A DNA stretch of 10,819 nt, taken from contig PMZS01000345.1 in NCBI GenBank assembly GCA_003170115.1, positions 12,062 to 22,880 of the forward strand. The letters are read 5' to 3'. The notes under the pieces were generated by a model. The model had not been told where the DNA came from. It did not search any database and worked only from the letters and a program-made list of their open reading frames with translations. Each line of letters begins with the position of its first letter. Position 1 is the stretch's first letter. This stretch comes from Spirochaetaceae bacterium. GTDB lineage: Bacteria > Spirochaetota > Spirochaetia > SZUA-6 > Fen-1364. Both the position numbers and the translations under genes were made by a program. Shown piece after piece: positions 1 to 5,687 of the stretch.

Positions 1-587
1 CGGGGAAGACGACGCTCCTCGAAACGGTTCTCGGCATCAACACGCCGCTCGCCGGAAACATCACTTTCGACGGAGCGGACATTGGCGGGGCGCGGGCGGA
101 CCGCAACGTCCGGGCGGGCCTCTGCCTCGTGCCGGAGGGCCGAGGCGTGTTCTCGTCAATGACCGTCCTGGACAACCTTCTCCTCGGCGCGCACCACAAC
201 ATGCGCAATGTCGCGCGCAATCTCGCGCGCGTGTATGAGTGGTTCCCCATATTGAAAGAGCGCAGAGACCAGGTCGCGCGCACTTTGAGCGGAGGCGAAC
301 GCCAGATGCTCGCGATCGGCAGGGCGCTGATGTCGGCGCCGAAGCTGATCATGATCGACGAACCCTCGATCGGGCTGGCCCCGATCGTCGTGAATGACAT
401 TTTCGCCATCCTCACCCGGCTGAACAGGGAGGGCTACACGATTCTCCTGTCGGAACAGAACGCGTACAAGGCGCTGAAATGCGCGCACCGGGGGTACGTC
501 CTGGAAACCGGTACGGTCTCCCTGACCGGGTCCGCCGAGCAGCTTCTGAACGATCCCGGCGTCAGGGCCGCGTACATGGGGGCGTAG
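1..587 (+). CDS. livF: Branched-chain amino acid ABC transporter ATP-binding protein LivF (5' end missing)
   Basis: This is the second ATPase of a HAAT-family (branched-chain amino acid-type) importer, which drives uptake by ATP hydrolysis on the inner face of the membrane. The reading frame is open from the left edge (first full codon at 3), so the 194 residues seen are the C-terminal part of a protein usually about 235 residues long. The remnant begins inside the Walker A motif (GKTTLL). It continues through the LivF-typical VPEGRGVF segment (residues about 43-50), the ABC signature LSGGERQ (95-101) and Walker B LIMIDEPSIGL (115-125). In the switch region it has SEQN, where most ABC ATPases carry a histidine; LivF proteins commonly read VEQN here. 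The ending RGYVLETG and the terminal YMG are also LivF-like. It is followed by livH after 3 bp, consistent with translational coupling. The GTG at 129 is internal and not the start. Substrate cannot be read from the ATPase. Confidence 0.95.
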   Translation, partial: GKTTLLETVLGINTPLAGNITFDGADIGGARADRNVRAGLCLVPEGRGVFSSMTVLDNLLLGAHHNMRNVARNLARVYEWFPILKERRDQVARTLSGGERQMLAIGRALMSAPKLIMIDEPSIGLAPIVVNDIFAILTRLNREGYTILLSEQNAYKALKCAHRGYVLETGTVSLTGSAEQLLNDPGVRAAYMGA

Positions 588-590
588 AGG

Positions 591-1475
591 ATGCAGGTAT
601 TCATCGCCCAGGTCATCAACGGTCTTTCGCTGGGAAGCATCTATGTACTGCTCGTCACCGGCTTCAATCTTCTTCTCCTCGTGGCGATGATCATCCACTT
701 CTCCTACCCCCAGGTCGTCGTTTTCTCCATGTACATTGCCTGGGTCGTCCTGCGGCTGACGGGGGACAACCTTTTCCTCGGGATCCTCGCCGGCGTGGCA
801 TCTTCCATCGCCCTGAATCTTGTGTCCGCGCCCCTTTTCCAGAAGGTCATGGCAAAGAGAGGAGAAGTGGACATCAACAGCACCATGGTCCTTTCAATGG
901 GGATCGGGATGATCATCACGGACGTGCTGTCCCACTCCTTCAACCAGGGCCTTCCCATCGCCTTCCCCGAGAGCCTGGCCAGCGAGGCCCCGATCGTACG
1001 GGTGGGCCTGATCACCATTGTCTCCGGGCAGGTGTGGTCCCTGGCAGTGGGAATCGTCGCGGTGGCCGGTTTCTTTCTTCTCCTGTACCGCACGCGCCCG
1101 GGCAGGGCGTTCCGCGCAATCGCGGAGGACCCCAACGGCGCGCGCCTGGTGGGTATTCCAATCCTGCGCACCGGCTTGTACAGCTACGCGTTGTCGGGTG
1201 TGCTGGGCGGGATCATCGCCGTGCTCCTGGCGATGCTCCTGGGCTCCGCCTCCCCCGGGCTGGGCGAGCAGGTCGCGCACAAGGTGCTCGCCGTCTCCAT
1301 CATCGCGGGCCTTGGAAACCTTGCCGGCGGCCTGGTCGTCGGGCTCCTCCTGGGAGTCCTGGAGGCGATCGTCCAGGGCTACGTTTCCGGCTCATGGTCG
1401 AACGCCATCGCATTCGTCATAATGCTCGTTGTTATCCTGGTGAGGCCGAAGGGCCTCTTCGGCACAAAGCTGTAG
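591..1475 (+). CDS. livH: Branched-chain amino acid ABC transporter permease LivH
   Basis: LivH is one of the two membrane subunits that form the import channel. The protein has 294 residues, normal for LivH. The N terminus matches the family pattern: INGLSLGSIYVLLVTGFNLLL (residues 9-29) is a first transmembrane helix of the usual type, and an aromatic/proline stretch follows where LivH proteins have the FAHG-like segment. The cytoplasmic coupling loop that contacts the ATPase (EAA-like: GRAFRAIAEDPNGARLVGI) is at 171-189. Hydrophobic helices follow, and the protein ends in the typical VRPKGLFG. The ATG lies 3 bp after the livF stop and has only a weak G-rich ribosome-binding stretch, so initiation is probably coupled to livF translation. 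livM follows after 12 bp. A misassignment to the related urea-type permease UrtB cannot be wholly excluded, because the families are similar. Confidence 0.93.
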   Translation: MQVFIAQVINGLSLGSIYVLLVTGFNLLLLVAMIIHFSYPQVVVFSMYIAWVVLRLTGDNLFLGILAGVASSIALNLVSAPLFQKVMAKRGEVDINSTMVLSMGIGMIITDVLSHSFNQGLPIAFPESLASEAPIVRVGLITIVSGQVWSLAVGIVAVAGFFLLLYRTRPGRAFRAIAEDPNGARLVGIPILRTGLYSYALSGVLGGIIAVLLAMLLGSASPGLGEQVAHKVLAVSIIAGLGNLAGGLVVGLLLGVLEAIVQGYVSGSWSNAIAFVIMLVVILVRPKGLFGTKL

Positions 1476-1487
1476 AGGGGAGGAGAG

Positions 1488-2378
1488 GTGCCGCTTCCGC
1501 TGTACTACTTTTTATCCATCACCGCGGTGAACATCCTCCTCAGTTGGGCCCTGTACCTGCCCTACCGGGTGGGGCAGCTGCACTTCATCACGGTGGCGAA
1601 CATGGCCATCTCGGGCTACACGGCCGCGTGGCTCGTCATGAGCCTGAATGTCCCCTTTGCATGGGCTCTTCTCGCCGGTTTCGCGCTGGGCGGGATCGTC
1701 GGCTGGCTGGTCTCGTTATTCATCGGGAATGCGCCCACATTCGCGGTGGTCATTGTCGGATTCACTTTCATTTTCATCACGCGCACCGTCATCGAAAACC
1801 TCAAGGCGGTGGGCGGCGCGATGGGGATCTTCGGCCTGCCGAACATCGGGGGCAGCCCTGGCGCACACAGGTGGACGATCATGGCCATCCTCGCCGGCCT
1901 TCTCCTGCTGGTTGGTTTTCTCCTTCACCGGTTCGACCACTCGAGGCTGGGCCGGGCCGCCTCGGCGGTATTCATGGACAAGGAGCTCGCCGCGTCCCTT
2001 GGTGTCGACATTCGCGGGCTGGGCAGGCTTCTGCAAACGGTGAGCTGCACCGTTGCCGGCGGCGCCGGAGTGCTGTACGGGTTCATCTACAAGAGCTTCC
2101 ACCTTGATTTCTTCACCTTCGCGCTGGTGGGTATCGCGATGACGGTCATCTTCGTGGGTGGCTACGCCACGCAATGGGGGACGGTTGTGCTTGCACCGAT
2201 TCTCTACGGCGTGCCGCTCCTGTTCCCGCCGTCCATCCAGGAGTGGAGAATCGTCATCTACGGCGCGCTCCTGGTTCTTGTCCTGGTCCTGAAGCCGGAG
2301 GGGTTCATCACCCGGCGTTTTGTCTTTTCCATCGAATCCTTTCTTTCGGGCGTCCGGAAGAAAAGAAATATCCTGTAA
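1488..2378 (+). CDS. livM: Branched-chain amino acid ABC transporter permease LivM
   Basis: LivM is the second channel-forming membrane subunit and is expected to pair with LivH. It has 296 residues, close to the shorter LivM proteins; some have an N-terminal extension that is absent here. Features seen: a TFAVVIVGFTFIF helix (84-96) followed by VGGAMGIFGLP (108-118), matching the LivM 'GG..G..GIP' region; a coupling loop HSRLGRAASAVFMDKELAASLGV (151-173); and a C-terminal FVGGYATQWG...W..VIYGALLVLVLVLKPEGF (222-273), the family's typical end. Start is GTG at 1488. The strong purine run GGGGAGGAG at 1477-1485 just upstream supports this choice, and no better ATG exists nearby. The coupling loop lacks the usual AIRDDE sequence, but its position and surrounding residues fit. 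The substrate-binding protein gene starts 9 bp after the stop. Confidence 0.93.
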   Translation: MPLPLYYFLSITAVNILLSWALYLPYRVGQLHFITVANMAISGYTAAWLVMSLNVPFAWALLAGFALGGIVGWLVSLFIGNAPTFAVVIVGFTFIFITRTVIENLKAVGGAMGIFGLPNIGGSPGAHRWTIMAILAGLLLLVGFLLHRFDHSRLGRAASAVFMDKELAASLGVDIRGLGRLLQTVSCTVAGGAGVLYGFIYKSFHLDFFTFALVGIAMTVIFVGGYATQWGTVVLAPILYGVPLLFPPSIQEWRIVIYGALLVLVLVLKPEGFITRRFVFSIESFLSGVRKKRNIL

Positions 2379-2387
2379 GGAGGACGT

Positions 2388-3542
2388 ATGAAGAAAGCAC
2401 TCGGAGTTCTCATCGCGGCAGCGCTGCTGTTTTCCCTGGTCGGGTGTGGGCAGCCCGCTCCCAAGGAATGGACCATCCCCTTCCTGAACTCGCTCACCGG
2501 CGCCATCGCGAGCATCGGCGAGTACCTCGAATGGGGGGCGGAGCGCGCCGCCAAGGAGATCAATGACGCGGGCGGAATCAAGGGCAAGCCCGTCAGGGTC
2601 GTGGGCGTCGACACGGCGCTGGATCCGCAGAAGGGCTCGACCGAAATGGCCCGTCTCGTGAAGGACTCCCTCGTCGCCCTCGGGCCCGTGCCCGAGCCCG
2701 TCATCATGGCCGCCATGCCGATCGCGGTGGAGAACGGGATGCCGTCGATCACCGCGACCACGTCGCTGGAATACGCACAGAAGTTCTTCCCCTGGACGAT
2801 CTCATGGTTCCCCTCGACGCAGGAGAGGCTTGCGCCTCTGGTCGCCGCCTGGGCGAAGCAGTTCCCGGACATGAAGCAGGTCGTGCAGTTCGTCGAGAAC
2901 TACGGCCCGTGGCCCGGCATGGCCGATGCGCATGTTGCGGGAATCACCGGACTGGGAATCAAGGTGCTGGACAAGGTGGAAGTCCCCAGCGACGCGGTCA
3001 CCTTCGGTCCGCTGGTCGTGAAGGCCCTCAACGAGAAGCCTGACGGCATTGTGTTCGTCTGCAAGCCCGCCTCCGCGGCGAAGCTCATCAAGGAACTGAA
3101 GAGCCGGGGCTGGAAGAACATGGACCACCTGCTGCTGTTCAGCAGCGCCGATGCACCCGACCTCTACGCCACGGGCGGCAAGGACCTGAACGGCGCGGAG
3201 ATCTACAACTACATCAATCCGGGCCTCGACTCCCCACGGTGGAACGCCTTCAAGCAGGCGTACGGGGACTCGCACAAGGGCGAGCAGCCCCCGAGCCTCT
3301 CCACCAACTACTATGACGCGGTGTACATGATCAAGGACGCAATAGAAAAGACCGGCGTCACCGGCAGCCCCGGCAAGCTCAAGGCCGAGCGCAAGATGAT
3401 TGCCGACTACATGCAGAATGTGAAAGGTTTCCACGGCATCATGTTCGACTGGGACATGAAGGAGGGCGTGCCGACGAACAAGCCGACATATATCTTCAAG
3501 ATCCAGGACGGCCAAAAAGTCATGGTCCAGGAAGTGAAGTAG
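2388..3542 (+). CDS. ABC transporter substrate-binding lipoprotein, LivJ/LivK type (type I periplasmic binding protein)
   Basis: This is the extracytoplasmic ligand receptor of the transporter (384 residues, Peripla_BP_6/ANF receptor-like fold). The N terminus is a lipoprotein signal: KK, a hydrophobic stretch, and lipobox LVGC, with lipid-modified Cys20. The mature protein would therefore be membrane-tethered, unlike soluble E. coli LivJ/LivK. Mature motifs fit the family: an early IPFLNSLTGAIASIGEYLEWGAERAAKEINDAGGIKGKPV (about 31-70), the usual ligand-entry strand and helix, and the hinge region near 210-230. The start is secure: a perfect TAAGGAGG lies 5 bp ahead of the ATG at 2388 and overlaps the livM stop. 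It is the last gene of the operon and is followed by a strong terminator. The ligand is inferred only from the neighbours. This family also binds other amino acids, amides and aromatic compounds, so valine/leucine/isoleucine is the default rather than a demonstrated substrate. Confidence 0.93.
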   Translation: MKKALGVLIAAALLFSLVGCGQPAPKEWTIPFLNSLTGAIASIGEYLEWGAERAAKEINDAGGIKGKPVRVVGVDTALDPQKGSTEMARLVKDSLVALGPVPEPVIMAAMPIAVENGMPSITATTSLEYAQKFFPWTISWFPSTQERLAPLVAAWAKQFPDMKQVVQFVENYGPWPGMADAHVAGITGLGIKVLDKVEVPSDAVTFGPLVVKALNEKPDGIVFVCKPASAAKLIKELKSRGWKNMDHLLLFSSADAPDLYATGGKDLNGAEIYNYINPGLDSPRWNAFKQAYGDSHKGEQPPSLSTNYYDAVYMIKDAIEKTGVTGSPGKLKAERKMIADYMQNVKGFHGIMFDWDMKEGVPTNKPTYIFKIQDGQKVMVQEVK

Positions 3543-3575
3543 TTACTCCTGCGCGGACCCGCGCAAGAGACAATG

Positions 3576-3601
3576 AAAGGGCGCCTTCAGGCGCCCTTTT
3601 T
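3576..3601 (+). terminator. Rho-independent terminator of the liv operon
   Basis: A perfect 10-bp inverted repeat (arms AAAGGGCGCC at 3576-3585 and GGCGCCCTTT at 3590-3599) encloses a TTCA loop and runs into TTTTT (3597-3601). It lies 34 bp after the stop of the substrate-binding protein. Read from the other strand, the arm begins after an AAAAA run and ends in only TTT, so it may also stop transcription of the convergent peptidase gene ending at 3616, but less well. A smaller hairpin (TGCGCG, loop GACC, CGCGCA; 3550-3565) sits just upstream between the stop codon and the terminator. Confidence 0.9.
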
Positions 3602-3615
3602 GCTGATCGCACCCG

Positions 3616-4593
3616 TTATCGCCTCGATTTCCGCCGCCGGGCCAGGACCTCCTCGTAGCCGGGATACCCGTATGCGGATTCGGCGCTTCTCACGGCATTC
3701 AGGATCGCCTGGGTCATCGCCTCGGCGGCAAGGGCACCAACGACGGAAACGCTTGCCTCCACCGTCCCCGTGACGACGGAGAAGATGATGTCCCCCTCCA
3801 CGAAAGTGTGGACTGGGACAATGGCGCGCGCGTAGCCGTCATGAGCCATCATGGCGACCCGGCTTGTCTGGGCCTTGTCCAGCCTCGCATTGGAGGCGAC
3901 CACGCCGATAGTGCTGTGCGACGCGTAGGTGTTGACGCCCAGCGGGTGGGCGATGAGAAGCTGCTGGGAGCCGGCGAAACCGTCGCCCGCATCGGTGAGA
4001 GTGCCCGCAAGCACTTCGCCCGTTTCCGGGTCGATCACATCGCCCCAGCAGTTGACCGCGACGATTGCCCCGACGATGAGGTCCCCCGTCCTGCAGCTCG
4101 CCGTGCCGAGACCGGTCTTCATCCGGCGCACAGGGCCTGCGGCCCAGCCGGAGGTCGCTCCCGTGCCCACGCCGACGTTGCCCTGGGCCACCTTCACTCC
4201 CGCGTTCAGGCACGCCTGCATGCCCATCTCCTGGTCAGGACGCCTGTCTGCCCGGCCCACGTTGAGGTCGAAGATCACCGCGCCGCAGACGATCGGCACC
4301 CGGCCTGCCCCGGTATCGAAGCCGATCCCCTTTCCCTCGAGGTACTTCTGAACGCCCGTTGCCCCGTCAAGTCCGAAAGCGCTCCCTCCGGAAAGATAGA
4401 TTGCCTGAGGGCATGGCATGGAAGCCGTCGGGGCAAGGCAGTCAGTCTCGCGGGTGCCCGGTGAGCCGCCCCTTACGTCGACTCCCGCAGCCGTGCCTGA
4501 TTCGCAGAGTATGACGGTGCACCCCTTGGCCGCGACAGCGTCCTGGGCGTGCCCCACAAGGATCCCCGGGACATCGGTAATTGAGCCAGTCAT
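3616..4593 (-). CDS. P1-family (S58, DmpA/BapA-like) self-processing aminopeptidase
   Basis: The protein has 325 residues and belongs to the DmpA/P1 family of N-terminal-nucleophile hydrolases. Members include L-aminopeptidase/D-amidase DmpA, beta-peptidyl aminopeptidase BapA and nylon oligomer hydrolase NylC. They cut themselves into two chains, freeing a Ser or Thr nucleophile. Family signatures seen: TDVPGILVGHAQD (6-18), GCTVILCESGTAAGVDVRGG (24-43), YLSGGSAFGLDGATG (66-80), NVGVGTGATSG (139-149), DLIVGAIVAVNCWGDV (171-186) and the self-cleavage region HSTIGVVASNA (226-236), where NylC-like relatives read NTTI. Ser227 is the likely nucleophile, preceded by His226 instead of the more usual Asn or Gly. 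There is no signal peptide, so it is probably cytoplasmic. The start is supported by GGAGGG (4601-4606 on this strand) 7 bp ahead of the ATG. It is convergent with the liv operon and divergent from panB. The natural substrate is unknown. Confidence 0.9.
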   Translation of the reverse strand: MTGSITDVPGILVGHAQDAVAAKGCTVILCESGTAAGVDVRGGSPGTRETDCLAPTASMPCPQAIYLSGGSAFGLDGATGVQKYLEGKGIGFDTGAGRVPIVCGAVIFDLNVGRADRRPDQEMGMQACLNAGVKVAQGNVGVGTGATSGWAAGPVRRMKTGLGTASCRTGDLIVGAIVAVNCWGDVIDPETGEVLAGTLTDAGDGFAGSQQLLIAHPLGVNTYASHSTIGVVASNARLDKAQTSRVAMMAHDGYARAIVPVHTFVEGDIIFSVVTGTVEASVSVVGALAAEAMTQAILNAVRSAESAYGYPGYEEVLARRRKSRR

Positions 4594-4660
4594 TCAGCAG
4601 CCCTCCATGAGCACGAGAAATCGTTTCAATTTCAGGGCAGAACTTGTATGCAGATGGAGA

Positions 4661-4689
4661 TTGTTGTAGAGTTGTAAAACTGATATATC
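4661..4689 (+). promoter_or_regulatory. Putative panB promoter with palindromic -10 region
   Basis: A sigma-70-like pair is visible in the divergent gap: TTGTTG (4661-4666), a 17-bp spacer, then TATATC (4684-4689). The -10 lies inside a perfect 10-bp palindrome, TGATATATCA (4681-4690). On the opposite strand the same palindrome gives another TATATC, with TGGACG 17 bp upstream of it, so the site could serve both directions or be an operator half. The region is also conspicuously A+T-rich compared with its surroundings. The panB ribosome-binding site AAGGAG (4697-4702) follows, 9 bp before the ATG, leaving a very short leader. This is a match by eye only. Confidence 0.4.
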
Positions 4690-4711
4690 ACCTTTCAAGG
4701 AGCACGTCCAG

Positions 4712-5566
4712 ATGAGCGATATCAAAAAGATAATGATTCCGGATCTGCTTGCGATGAAAAAGGAGCGGAAGAAGATCTCGATGATCACGGCCTATTCGTT
4801 CCCGCAGGCGCAGTGCGTGGACGAGGCTGGGATCGACATCATCCTCGTTGGTGACAGCCTGGGGATGGTCGAGTTGGGATACCGGGACACGGTGCCGGTC
4901 ACCATGGAAGAGATGCTCAGCCACACGAAGGCCGTCATGCGCGCCGTCAAGCGGGCGCACGTCGTGGGTGATATGCCCTTCATGTCCTACAACATCTCGC
5001 GCGAGCAGGCCATCACGAACGCCGGGATCCTCTACAAGGACGGACTGTGCGACTCGGTGAAGCTGGAAGGCGGCCAGGAAATGGCTGCAACAGTGAATGC
5101 GATCGTGAAGGCAGGCATTCCCGTGTTCGGCCATATAGGGCTGACGCCCCAGACCGCGGGGATGCTCGGGGGGTTCAAGGTCCAGGGGAAATCGATTGAT
5201 GCGGCGAGAAAGGTCATTGACGACGCGGTCGCCCTGGAGGAGGCGGGAGCATACGCCCTTGTCCTGGAGGCCATTCCCCGGCAGCTCGCCGGCCTCATCA
5301 CGGAAAAGCTTACGATCCCGACGATCGGGATAGGGGGGGGGCTGGACTGCGACGGCCAGGTGCTGGTCCTGCACGATATGGTGGGTCTGTTCCGCAGGTT
5401 TACACCCAAGTTTGTAAAAGTTTACGCGGACGTGTACTCCGTGCAACTGGAGGCGGTGAAGAAATATATCGCCGACGTGCAGGGGAAGGCCTTCCCTTCG
5501 GAGGAACACACCTTCACAATGAAGGACGAGACGGTTTCCGAGCTCCGCAAGAGCCTCGGCATATAA
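4712..5566 (+). CDS. panB: 3-methyl-2-oxobutanoate hydroxymethyltransferase (ketopantoate hydroxymethyltransferase)
   Basis: PanB catalyses the first committed step of pantothenate and coenzyme A synthesis: 2-oxoisovalerate plus 5,10-methylenetetrahydrofolate gives ketopantoate. It is a cytoplasmic TIM-barrel enzyme. The 284 residues are slightly above the usual 260-275. Expected motifs are all present: MITAYSFPQA (24-33), LVGDSLGMVELGY (45-57, metal-binding Asp48), VVGDMPFMSY (84-93, Asp87), VKLEGG (116-121, Lys117 and Glu119), FGHIGLTPQ (139-147), VLEAIP (184-189, catalytic-base position Glu186) and TIGIGGGLDCDGQVLVLHDM (204-223). A G9 run (5333-5341) encodes the three glycines of GIGGG, where most PanB have GAG. 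The start follows AAGGAG at 9 bp. No panC, panD or panE is visible in the window, so the rest of the pathway must lie elsewhere. No conventional terminator follows; the tandem repeat array begins 11 bp downstream. Confidence 0.97.
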   Translation: MSDIKKIMIPDLLAMKKERKKISMITAYSFPQAQCVDEAGIDIILVGDSLGMVELGYRDTVPVTMEEMLSHTKAVMRAVKRAHVVGDMPFMSYNISREQAITNAGILYKDGLCDSVKLEGGQEMAATVNAIVKAGIPVFGHIGLTPQTAGMLGGFKVQGKSIDAARKVIDDAVALEEAGAYALVLEAIPRQLAGLITEKLTIPTIGIGGGLDCDGQVLVLHDMVGLFRRFTPKFVKVYADVYSVQLEAVKKYIADVQGKAFPSEEHTFTMKDETVSELRKSLGI

Positions 5567-5577
5567 GCAATCAAACT

Positions 5578-5687
5578 GCGGGGTACCGCGATGCGAATCC
5601 GCGGAGTACCGCGATGCGAATCCGCGGGGTACCGCGATGCGAATCCGCGGGGTACCGCGATGCGAATCCGCGGAGTACCGCGATGCG
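5578..5687. repeat. 23-bp tandem repeat array (4 full copies and one 18-bp partial) able to form hairpins
   Basis: Units start at 5578, 5601, 5624, 5647 and 5670; the last is cut after 18 bp. Each begins GCGGRGTACCGC and ends GATGCGAATCC. The only difference between units is R: G in units 1, 3 and 4, A in units 2 and 5. Two alternative hairpins are possible. One is CGCGG, loop RGTA, CCGCG, so the single variable base lies in the loop. The other is CGCGAT, loop GCGA (a GNRA tetraloop if the + strand is transcribed), ATC, one bulged C, GCG. The array fills most of the 121-bp gap between the convergent genes panB and the GGDEF-like gene. It ends at the base immediately before the latter's stop codon (5688-5690). 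There are no T-runs, so it is not a classic terminator. There are no spacers, so it is not CRISPR. Confidence 0.95.

Noticed and set aside
129..587. Short ATPase starting at GTG 129
   Set aside because: Upstream in-frame codons encode Walker A and normal ABC sequence back to the window edge; the GTG is the Val of VPEGRGVF.
479..2107. A 542-codon + strand open frame across livF, livH and livM
   Set aside because: It overlaps three well-supported transporter genes in another frame and its translation is Arg/Gly/Pro-rich with no domain. This is a typical shadow in high-G+C DNA.
3808..4464. A 218-codon + strand frame opposite the S58 peptidase
   Set aside because: It lies wholly inside a well-supported family gene on the other strand and shows no recognisable domain or start site.
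5578..5687. CRISPR array
   Set aside because: Repeats are strictly adjacent, with no spacers between them and no cas genes nearby.
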